Origin: Carposina sasakii
Lineage: Eukaryota; Arthropoda; Insecta; Lepidoptera; Carposinidae
Direction of reading: 5' to 3'
NCBI GenBank assembly: GCA_014607495.2
Contig: CP053175.1
Coordinates: forward strand, 3,100,001-3,164,000
Length of the DNA: 64,000 nt
In this document: one piece after another, positions 13,496 through 25,400 of the stretch
Layout: each line of letters begins with the position of its first letter
Position numbering within the stretch: the stretch's first letter is position 1
The notes under the pieces: generated by a model
The model's database searches: none
Told to the model about the DNA's origin: nothing
The model's input: the letters and a program-made list of their open reading frames with translations, nothing else
Program-made: the position numbers and the translations under genes

Positions 13496-16400
13496 CCCAG
13501 CATTTTTTTTGGCATAAACTTACTTTATTTCATGTATAGAATACGTACCCTTCGTTAAAGGTGGCCACAAAAAAACATCCTGTATAAACCTTCCTCTTGA
13601 AACCGCATTGAAATCCGTTACGTAGTTTAAAAGATCTAATCATACATAGGGACCGACAGACAGCGAAAACGACTTAGTTTTATACTATGCTATGATTATG
13701 AAGTAACACGGCCGCTCTATGCATTTGTAACTCTGAGCACTCGAGATACAATCCCCGCAACATAGATTGACCAATTGCACTTGACTGACAGTGCCATAAA
13801 CTGTCATTAATCCCGTCTGGAAGCCGCCATATTGGAGTATACGCGCTCGTTTGTTAGTTAATGGGAACTTATGAGGATTGTTTACGGCAGTGTGTTAGGC
13901 TTAGGCCGCACTACGGCTAAACCGCCGCGGTTTTTAACCGCCTGACTCTGTAAATAATGGAAACTAATGGAAGCGGTCGCACTGGCGATTTTTTCCGTGA
14001 CTGATTTTATAACCGCGTTTTGTAACATGGCTAGCGGGTAAAAACCGCGCACTTATTTTAGGCTCATATAACTTATATTTGCGGTTTTTAACCGTAGTGT
14101 GCGTCACGAGCGGTTTTGCGGTTTCGCGGTTAACCGCTTGCGGGAAAAAACCGTAGTGCGGCCTTAGCGTTAATGGGAATTTATGAGGATTGTTTATGGC
14201 AGTGTGTTAGTCCGTTTTTAATGCGGCTGCTGTTTGCCCAATTTGTTTTTATGGGCTTACACGATTTTTGTTTTTGACGCATTTGTGTTGGTTTTGTACC
14301 TATGATTTTCGGTATTAGGGTCGATTCCGGCAGTCACACTTTAACCTAAACCTAATCTTAGTCAGGTCTATCTCTCTCCGTTCTTAACATAAATGGATGA
14401 GAGAGAAAAGGACAGGTAGGACTAATTTTATGTTTAGGTTTAAGTGTGACTGCTGGAATCGACCATAATGTGTAGTTTTATTGTATTAGGTTGAATCTGG
14501 TTTAGCTATTGCGAGGTGTGAAATAAAAAATTGTGTAAGTATAAAACGCATTTGGTTTTTACTTTTGAAGTTTTTTTTTGTATAATCTGTGACTGGAACT
14601 ATACAGGTTGTAACAGAAGGGGTATGTTAAAGAATATCTTCATTTTATTCGACACGAAATAACATGTTTTTTTCCAGATAATATGGAGGATTCATAACCA
14701 ACTCATTAAGTTGCATACGAGTACGATTTAGGATAATTAAGATATTACTTCGAGACTGAAATTTTATGGAAAGAGCAGTGGGCTATTCAAGGAAATCTTT
14801 TCAGGTCGGATGTTTAGGTACGTCATACTTTTAAATGAAATTTTTATTAAGTACGTTAAAATTTTCTGGTTTCCAACTAAGCATAAGAATAGCAAGTTGC
14901 AAGTGTCTAGGATCAGGTTAGGTTTAGGCTTTGCCCTCATTCCCAGTCATTTTGGACAAATAATTTTATATGTAATGATATTATGTAACGAGATTACCTA
15001 AATTGTCATTAATACCAATAGATTTACCTCCATCAAACTCGCACTGAGCTGTTCGAACGCCGAGTGTGTAATGGCCGAGACGGTTAATCCCCGTCGCGCT
15101 TCATCCCAGATTGGCCTGGTTGTCAAACTGTCAAAAATGCGGACAGGTTGACAAGCTCTGTTGACCAATTAGAGTGGAGTGTCCATCGGCGATGCGCGTC
15201 GATACAATTTTAGGTTAAGAGGGGAAGTCCTTTATTGTTAGCTCTGTGCAACTTATTTTTAACAGTTGTGGTCAAAATCGCAAATTAATTTTAATTTAAT
15301 TTTCGTAGTGGGCTATTGTGGGTGTGATATTGATTGTACACGTGGGTGATGCTGAGTAAATTATGTGTATCTAGTTGTAGGGTGTAACGAAAGAGGTATG
15401 CGAATAGGATCCTTTACAGTTTTTTTATTTGTATTTATATCGAACATCATAAAATAAAAGAAACATTTGCGAAAGAAAAACTTCACTAGCGTGATAACTT
15501 TCCGGGATATAACGATTTCAAAATCACAATTTTAGACGTGCCAAAAAACGCTCCATACAAACGGCTACCAGGGTGTGACGTCACTCTTTAAGCAACTTGT
15601 ATGCGCGTAAAAGAACTTTTGTTCTACAGCTATATTAAATATTGCATTTATAAATATGGTCACAAAACGAAAGTTGCTGTAAATGATGCAGGTGGACATG
15701 TGATGTTGTAATTTTCAATTAATTTCACATTTGAAAAATGGAATTGCCCACTTAACTTTGAAGGCTTATTACTACCTCATTTGGACACATAATCAAATTG
15801 TAATTTTACAGATAGGTGTGATTTTGATTATTTATTCTGAGAAGAATAAGATGTTATTAAGATTCAACCATAGGAAACTTCCCCATTGCTATGAAAGTAG
15901 CCCACTATAAACGATCTATCCAAAAAATTGCGACTCGAAATCTCATGTTTATTTTTGAAAACTGTATAAATATTCCCCCAGTTGTTTAGAAATTATTTAT
16001 CTATCTGGAAAAATAAACATCTGATTTCGTGTCACAAATTTTGTGAACAGGTTGTTAGTGGGCTGTTTTCTAGGGTGTCCCTTAACACACCCCTTTTGTT
16101 ACAACCTGTAAAATTATCTATTTTCTATGTAGAAATTTCAGTACAAAGCAACTTAAGATCTCCTAACTTAGAACTCAATAAATAGGTACATAATAATTAT
16201 GTTACGTACATGTCCCAAATCTCATCCCAAACCAGGGATAAAGCAAAGCCAGTCAAAGGATAAGATTGCCCGAGGCTGTACTATGATGGGATTATTACTA
16301 GGAAACATAAACCTGAGTACGTTGGTAATGTAATCTTAAGCATAGTCCGAGTTTCTGAGAAAACTATTTAAATAGTTATACTAAATAACCTTATAAGCGG

Positions 16401-19400
16401 TGATAGACTAGGGGTTAAGACGTGCGCCTTTCAGTCGGAAGGCGTGGGTTCGATCACTTCGATCCCAGTCACGGGCACGTACCACTGCATTTATTTCATG
16501 TGCGAATTTTCTATAATTGTCACTTAGCTATACCCGAGCATGCTTGGCGTCAGGCAGAAGCCGGCCGTAAAATAAATGCCAAATCATTGACAATGCGAGT
16601 TTCGAAAGAAACCATATTGCGCTGACCACAATACTGGGGTAAGGGAAACAAGGATGATGATGCTAAATAACCTTCAATTTTTTTTAATCGGTTAAAAAGG
16701 TATCGTACTGATGCGGGGCTTCACTAGAATACATCAGCTGCATCACCTTCCGTGCATGTCGTAAGAGTCGACCAAGGAACTCGGGTAATGAGCTAGCAAC
16801 TGATATTTTGCATCTGACCCCGCTATGCTAATCATTGTAGGATTTCCTTTACGATCCTGCCATTCAGCCTAGTGTCTATCCCATTTTGGAAGACAGCCAT
16901 GTGTATTTATGTATGTATATTAAAAAGGTTAATCTTTTTAATGTTCTCTATACCAAAAATAGAGAGCGCATCTGTGTTTGCGCACACCTTGTGCACTATA
17001 ATATCTCCTGCGTGCCTGGCCAATCTCCCTAGAGTTTGGTTGCCTTGGCCGAAATACGGTCGGAGATCATCATCATACCAAAAATAATACGTAAAAGGCA
17101 AAATAAAGCACAGCAACTTTCGTCTAAAGCTGAAACAGTTTTTATATAGAAATTATTTAAAATCCATCGCAAAAAGCTATACTAGCGCCATCATCTATTG
17201 AAGGCGATAACTTTGTAGTAAAATATATTATGTCTCTCCATTTCTCACCTACTTATCGAACCGTATAAATAAATCTAAGTACCTCTTCCTGTCGGCTGTC
17301 AAACACAAATGTATTAATTTTGTTTTTATTTGAACTAATCAAAGCTTATAGTTATTGGAGGCATAGGCGTGATCGAGAGATTGGGGCCAGGGAGATCACG
17401 CTTGACTGTTTTTAGGAGAGACGTGTATTGAGCTAACTGGTCATTTTTAAGTGACAAAAGAACGTATACAACTCGGGCGACTTAACTTGACACATGGCTC
17501 AAATGACGTTTGTAATAGTTACAGTACGCTAAATAAATAAATACAATATTCATTAAACTAAGTAACAATATGTTTTTGGCATTTTTTGGCTATAGATAAG
17601 TACATGTGATATCCTGATTTAACCCTTAAATGGACGATTTTTGTTTCACGTCCGAACACAGCTACAAAACTTAGTTTCGCGCCACTAGAAAAGTTTTCTT
17701 CAAAGTGACATTTGACATTAACTTATTTTCAATGTATAAAAATATTGGATAGTGCCAACATTAAAAAAAGTACAAAATTCGTTCAGAAATAAGAACTAGT
17801 TGTCAAAGTTAACAAAAAATTAAAAGAAGGTCAATTTTATCTGTGATGTTTAGTATGTTGCTTAAAACAACATTGTCCATTTAAGGGTTAAGAACAAAAG
17901 TACCTCTGAGTTGTAATGTATGGAACTGTATAGGCACGGGCAGACCGGATGCGTATGCGGAGACGTAAGCATAGACATCAAGCGGTGACAGTTCCATATA
18001 TTAAACTCAGAGGTACGTGTACGTCTACGCTTACGTGCACGCATACGCATCCGGTGTGCTCGAGGCTTTATGCAGAAAAACGCAGTCTATTTACTCAACT
18101 TTGGAGTCTAATATCTTGGGAACCAGACACTTCCCAGGTATGCTTCCATGGAGAAAAATGATCGTGATGATAAGGAGATTCCGTAGTTTTCGGGAACGTT
18201 GACGACCAAAAATCACCCTGTATATTTAAAGGCCTAGTATCGCTATGATCTATAAAGTTTATAAATACTTAGGTAGATCAACTATCAAGTGTAAAAACGG
18301 AGCGCAGGAAGAAGGATTATTCTTTCAACCTAAATTCATTCAGTCAGTGTGCGTCTCCTCTTAACCGACATCATATAGTTATATATAATAATCAAACGCT
18401 GTCGGTCCGTTTGTAACGCTACACCGTGTCAACGCGTCAGTTAACTCGTTACCGGTTACTGTTTATGTGGAGTTAAACGACTGGTTATGAGTGTGGTTAA
18501 AATAACTTGTAGGTTACCGATAGTAAATTTTGATATCGACCACTATAGGTTAGGGGGACTGTAGTTGTGAATGATCTTGGCCTTTTTAAGTCTCTATTAG
18601 AATACACCTAATTTCACCAATATTTATTTAATGTCAAATGTATTAGGTATATCAAATTACATCAATATTGGAAAGTATACATAGACTAGCTGTTGCCCGC
18701 GACTCCGTCCACGTGAACTGCAGAAAAAACAAAATGTCGAAATTATCCGGGGTGTCGGCTAATTCCATACCAAATTTGATTAAAATCGCACCAGCCGTTT
18801 AGACGTGAAGAACTAACAAACATACACACTCACTAACTTTCGCCTTTATAATATTAGTGTGATGAAAAAAATTGCAATATTTAAAAATTACAATATTTAA
18901 AAATTTATATACATACTCGTACATAAATTTACATACAATACAATATTTACAAATTCTTTGTAGGATCTGAAGAACATTGAATTCTTTATTTTATAACATG
19001 CAAATATTTCCAAGCGCTGTTGTAGCTTAGGAGAGGAAGCGAATTCAATCCGAATACACCATTAGGATATTTTTTTAAATAGAAATTATGCTATACTGGA
19101 TCATAATGATAAAAAATCAGTGACATATTGCTGGTTCATCGATTGAAAGCACGCTCCTAATCTTCTATCTATCTTCTATACATATAATAAAAATGTAACG
19201 GATCGCTGTCTGTATATGGAAGATATATGAAAAAAAAAAATATTATAGAAGACCTTTGTTAACGCAATAGTAACCAAAAGAATGATTTTTGGATTTTTTG
19301 TCTGTTTGTCGGTTTGTTTATTAGTCTGCGTTTGTGCACGCTAATCTCAGAAATGGCTGAACCGATTTCGATGCAGTTTTCAGTAATATATTGTGACAGG

Positions 19401-22400
19401 TCCCACTTAACACATAGGCTACTTTTTATCCCGGGAAAATATTTTTATCCCGGATAATTTCGACATTTTGTTTTTTTTTTCTGTAGTCCACGCGGACGAA
19501 GTAGCTTGCGTCCACTAGCTCCTAAATATGTTGTTAAGTGTGTATTACCGTTTAACCACATTTTATTTTACACACTTATCACCTAATTGTTAATGTGTTT
19601 TACACAGTTATGTTTACATGTTTACGACATCACTTAATCGGGTGTTAAGTTTCGAGTCTATGTAATTTAAGTGGGTTTTATTACTTTACTCCTTTATTAC
19701 TATTACCCTGTTCTCGTCGAGTAAACTTTGGAAAAACTTTAATCTCGCTTATTTTATACGGGATTTAATTTGACGTTGAGGAATTTGTTCGTGAATAGGT
19801 AAATAGTCGTTTCTTTAATTTACGTTGTAATAATAATAAACGATGTAGTTTATATCCTACTTATATTAAATAAATAATAAACGCGAAAGTTTGTGAGTAT
19901 GGATGGATGGATGATTACTCTTTCACGTAAAAACGGCTGGAGCGATTTTAATAAAATTTGGTACTGGTTTTGCAGTCCACGCGGACGAAGTCGCGGGCGT
20001 CCACTAGTTTTTTAATATGTTTATGGTAAACTTAGCTTCTTTTCTAAATATTTCGGCTGATAAATACTCCTATAGTATTCGGCATTCATCTCTAAAGCTG
20101 CCTACCACACTACACTACACTACAAGTCCTCTTGAAGTCAGCTGTTTAAATATCCGCCATTTGTAATTACTTGTGCACGGGCGTTTAACTTTTAGGTTTA
20201 AATACTCGAGTTTTCCTACAATATTTTCTATCATACTATATCATACTTTTTTGTCCGCAGACTGGATACTCGAGAAGGTGTGACGTCACACTGGTCCGAC
20301 CCCAACACACTGGGAGTGAGGGCATCCTTCAGGAGCGATACCGTTCCTGCTGTTCTCGTCATCACCAAGTTAAGGTACATGAATAATATTAACTATTTTA
20401 CTGCGTTATCGACCTGCGATGATAACCCAATGTTTAAGACGTGTGCCTTTCGAAGGCGAGACGTCGGAAGGCGTACACATCACCCGATCACAGTCTGACA
20501 AACGGGCCCTTAAAAGGGTACAGTTACCTCAATTTAGTTTAGAAACCCGATCCGCCATTATAAACTTCAAATTGTTTAGATTTAGGGCTTTATCGATATT
20601 CATTATGTGAAAACTTGGATCCTTTTTATTGAATTGGATAAAGTTATGAGATCTGTTTTCTTGTCAAATAGTGAATGTAAAGTAAGTGCCTTTTGGAATA
20701 ATTTTTAAAAGAGGTATTTGAAGGTTGCAAGCTTAAAACTTTGCCTTCATGCTTCTTAGGTAGAAAATTAAATGGTTTAATAAACCTACATAAAACTAAA
20801 ACGCACATATTATACAAGGTGTAACAAAAGGTATGTTAAGCGAAAAGCTGTGGAAATAACTGACTATAATGAACCTTTTACAAATTTTTGAGACTTGTAA
20901 TTACATACTTAATTATTTTTCAAGTTTATATGAACTGAGTTGTTTATAAATTCTTCACACTATCTAAAAATAAACATGCGATTTCGAGACTCAACCTTTG
21001 TGAATACGTTCTCTATAGTGAATAATTTTCATTGCATATTTCTTTTGTATATTAGGTATGTAAGTATTTTTTTTACAAAATGCTTTATTTTTCAGGCCCG
21101 AAGACAGCGGCCAGTATAGGTGTCGAGTGGATTTTATAAAATCTCCAACCAAAAATACAAGGCTGAATCTCACTGTATTGAGTAAGTAAAAAACATTCAA
21201 TTCGAACTCGTTCGCGTTAACGTTAACTATTTAACCAAACCTGTGCTCATGTGGGGCTTCACTAGAATACTTCAGCTGCATCCATGCACGTAATAAATAT
21301 AATTTTTTTTATGTGTATGCAATAAAGAATCTAAAAAAAATATCCCACGAATCCAAAAGAGTCCCACACTAAGGTCTTGTGTCGTGGGTACACTGCAGCC
21401 CGGTAAATACATGGGTAAGTATAGAAATATCAATGACTCGGAAACAAACATATTCATCACATCATTTTTCCCCCACGGGATTCGAACCCAGGGTCTATGG
21501 CGCGACAGGCCGGGTTACTACCAATTATACCAATCGACCGTCGTAATAGGTACAGTCATGAGCACTAAGATATACATTTTTGGCCTTAACGCAAGGGCAT
21601 AACTACATGTGTATACATCTTATTGCTCATGACTGTACTATGTCTAATTCCCCAGATTAGTATGGGGTATTCTAACTAGGTATTTAGTCAAAGCAACTGT
21701 CTCACCCAGTCGTAATTTAGCCTCTATTTAGTCTGAGTAAACCTGAGGAAGTTTTGGACCCTAAGGAAATTCCTGTGGAACGCCGAGCGTAACGCACTAG
21801 TTTAAGAAACATAGTAGGACATCGTCGTTTCGGAAGCAGCGAAAATGGGGATGATATATAAGGTCTTTTCAAAATTAGTGATTATCTTTTGACACGAAAC
21901 TAGGTAGGTAAAAAGAAACAACTATCACTTTGTCAGAAAAATAATTAAATAAAAAGCAGTAGTTCTTAATAGGCGAGTTAATGATGTAATGGACTTCCAA
22001 ACGCAGATTGATGAAAATTTTATTAACCAAGTTATGATTTTTTTTAGCTCCTCGGGGAAGAAATTTGCACATTTACCTTTAAAAAATCATAACTTCTAAA
22101 CTATCAAAAACCGCGAAACATACATAGGGTATTTTTCGGTATATTTCGGATACACCCAGGTGTGAAGAATCTAACCAAAAAATTGTGACGTCACCTTTTG
22201 GACCATCCTGTATATAGACACGGCTATGTTCGCGAAATGAGATCCCACAGTCATGTTCAGCAGAGCGGAGAGAGATGTTAATGATCAATGAGTTGCTAGC
22301 TTATTTCCTGAAAGAAGGACCGAGTTCCTCATTAACGATCACTATTTTAGACTTGCCCAAAAACGCTCGGTATGATGATGATGATGATCTCCGACCGTAT

Positions 22401-25400
22401 TTCGGCCAAGGCGACCAATCTTTACGGAGATAGGCCAGGTATGCAGGAGATATTATAGTGCACAAGTGTGTGCGCAAACACAGGTGCATTCTCTATTCCC
22501 TCACTCTCATAGTCCGATGGGACGGTAAGCCGACACGACCGGAGAGAGATCAGGCGCAGGACCAACGGTTTTACGTGCTTTCCTAGGCACGAGCTAAGTG
22601 ACAATTTTGCAACTTTAAAATCTGTACATGAAATAAATTCATTGGTACAGGCCCGTGACTGGGATCGAACTTACGCCTCCCGCTTGGAAGGTGCACGTCT
22701 TAACCACTGAGCTATCACCGGTTTTATAAACACGCTCGGTATAAACAGCTATTTATTTTATTTTTTTATTTATTTATAAGGCTTGCCAACAACATAAATA
22801 TCACACATTATTAAAAACATTATATGAGCAAATATTCTGATATATATGTCACTTACAGGCTAGCACAACATTCCTAAATTAATTCAATAATACAATACAA
22901 AACAAAGAAAACATGCTTAACAAATCAAATTATAATTAAATTAAAATACTACATAAAATAAATCAAATTAAGCTCAATTAAATAAAACTAACGTTAAATA
23001 AATTAATGCAAAAAACAAATAAAATCAGGCAAAAATTAATCAAATTAAACAAAAATAAAATAAAACTAAATCAAATCAACATCAACATAATAACTTAATA
23101 CAACCTCAACCGCCACGCAAATACTTCCAGGCATAACTTTTGTACCGTGGAAATGAGTCTCCAAATATATCCACCTCCCCAATACTAGAACTCATCTGAT
23201 TATATTCGTTACAAATTCTCGAGATAGGAGCGAACCTTCCCAAATTGGTTTTGCTAAGTACTATACTAAATACCTTAGTCAAAGGGTATCTAGGAAGTTT
23301 GTGGGGGACCGAGAGTGAGATACAATCTAAAATAGGTGTACAACAAACATATCCGTTGACAATTCTGTACAGGAAAACCAAGCTGTGTAAAATGCGTCTA
23401 CTACGCAGAGAATCCAGCTTGAAGAATGTCAAACGCCCGTCATAGCTACGCCTGTGGGAAATACCCGACGAAACAAAAGCAAGATGTCTTGTAAAAGCGC
23501 GTTGGATGGACTCAATACGCTGCGAATGAACCGCGTACCAGGGGCACCAAGCAACACAAGAAAATTCCAGAATGCTACGCACTAAGGCATTGTAGAGGAT
23601 TATTTTTACTCTTACGCTAAAAATCTTGGTATTTCTCTTAATAAACCCCACCATTCGTGCAGCTCTCTTTACCACCGATTCTATGTGTGGAATAAATGAC
23701 AGTCTGCTATCAATCAATACTCCCAAGTCTCTTATGATATCAACCTTCTGCAGACGGCTGTCACCGATAGTGTAAGATGAAGCAAGTGGTAGCAATTTTC
23801 TAGTGTATGTAATGTGTGAGCATTTGTTCGGGTTTAAGACCATGTTGTTAGTGACGCACCAGTCCTCAATTCCATCGAGATCCCGTTGCAAAAGTGAAAT
23901 ATCGGCCGGGGAGCGTATGGTTCTATAAATTTTTAGATCATCTGCAAACAGACTAAATTTACAGTTACTAATATTGCTACTCTGATTTGACGTTTGAGTA
24001 ACTTGTATGTGTATAAAACAACTTTTGTTCGACGTTCTTCTTAACTTTTGTTCGATGTTGTTGTTTTACGTAAAGTTCTACTATTTATTCTTTGACAATT
24101 GTAACGCGCCCTTGGCCCTCTGATTTATTTGCACATTTTGATCACAATCTGCTAAGTTGTGGGTTGCCATTCTAATTCGGTGGGGATTGTTCTAGAATTT
24201 ATACTGTTGTGTAGGTTAGAGGAAATTGTTATATTGCCTGCGAAAGAATTTCGTCAAAGAAACAATCTTCCGTTTTGAAGTTACTTGATTCATAACTTTC
24301 AAGAATTATTAAAATATTATTAAATTATTGAAAACTGACTTCCTGTACAGTTGTTCTGGATTTTTTATAAATGACCAATGCCAAATGAGGTACTGCCTAC
24401 TTTATAAAAATAAATTTTGATAAATTTTAGAAGTCAATTGACTTCAAAATGATGCACGATCATTATTAACGAAAATAATAATTGAAATGACAACGAAGTT
24501 TTCACAAATAAAGTTTATAACAAGGCAGATGTACAAAGGAGTGCTTATCTCTTTCATGTAAAAAAGTTTTTGAAGTTTGAACACCTAGAGATGATCTATT
24601 TCTCTTTCTGTGTCATGTATTGAGTTATAGCTTGTTCAAATTGCTGCCTACTGCATCTGCAATAATGGTTCGTATACCGTGTATATTGCTAGACCAGTCC
24701 TCAAATTAATGGGACTTTTAAGCCATTTATTAAAGGGCCTATTGGTGTACTCGGGCCATAGGTCCTGGGTTCGTATCCTTGTAGGTGTAGACATTGATAT
24801 GTTAAATATCGATGTTTTTTCCAAGTCATGGATGTTATTATACTTATCTATGTATTTATATACCGTTGAACATGTATACGACACAAGACCTTAGGCGCGG
24901 GCCAAACAGAAGAGACGTAAGACGCGGACAGGGCGTCTCCGACGATTCTTTACTTTCTGCGTCGCGCCCGCGCCCCGTCTCTTCTGTATGTATTACGTCG
25001 CGACGCAACATTTTGTATGAATTGTAATTTATGTATGTAATTAATGTAATATGTAATTTATGTAATTTCTATACATTTTGTATGAAAGGGACGCGGTAGA
25101 GACAAATGTCCGCGCTCCGTCTGCGTCTTACGTCTCTTCTGTCTGGCCCGCGCTTTAGGGATCTTAGTTTGGAACTAGGTTAATGTCTTTTGAAGTGTGT
25201 GAATATTTATTTATTAATTACTAGCGGACACCCATAACTTAGTCCGCTAGAACTGTAGAGTTATTGTTATTTTCCATTTCCATGGGAATTTCTGAAAAAA
25301 TATACTTCAAAAACATAGCACTTTCACCCAGTATGTATATAGATTAAGCAAATTTCTTTCTTCTCTAGTTCCACCAGAGCGACTGATAGTCCTCAATCAC

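Larger units (their letters stand above)
12193..20260. other. Intron a-b (8.1 kb)
   Basis: The intron is densely invaded: a Helitron end (12233-12292, minus), two TIR-A copies, MITEs at 13904, 14319 and 17623, a SINE-D, REP-C (16711-16905), a SINE-D2 piece (16970-17075), an interlocked inverted repeat at 17900-18058 and three Helitrons. A PAL-B piece lies at 14605-14700. A PAL-B copy at 15377-16109 appears split by a foreign segment (about 15410-15885). 18240-18680 holds nothing I recognise. Confidence 0.7.
21182..25368. other. Intron c-d (4.2 kb)
   Basis: In order: REP-C fragment 21241-21290; SINE-F minus 21340-21548; an 88-bp palindromic MITE; unplaced sequence with a CATCCTGTATA end near 22215; REP-C minus 22215-22330; a nested stack of repeat, SINE-D2 and LINE (22327-24060); AT-rich DNA to 24700; and SINE-F 24735-25205 interrupted by a MITE. 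25206-25368 looks like ordinary intron. Confidence 0.7.

Noticed and set aside
23106..23891. 261-residue minus-strand ORF as a host gene
   Set aside because: It carries the FADD box and thumb motifs of a non-LTR retrotransposon RT and is 5'-truncated within a larger insertion.
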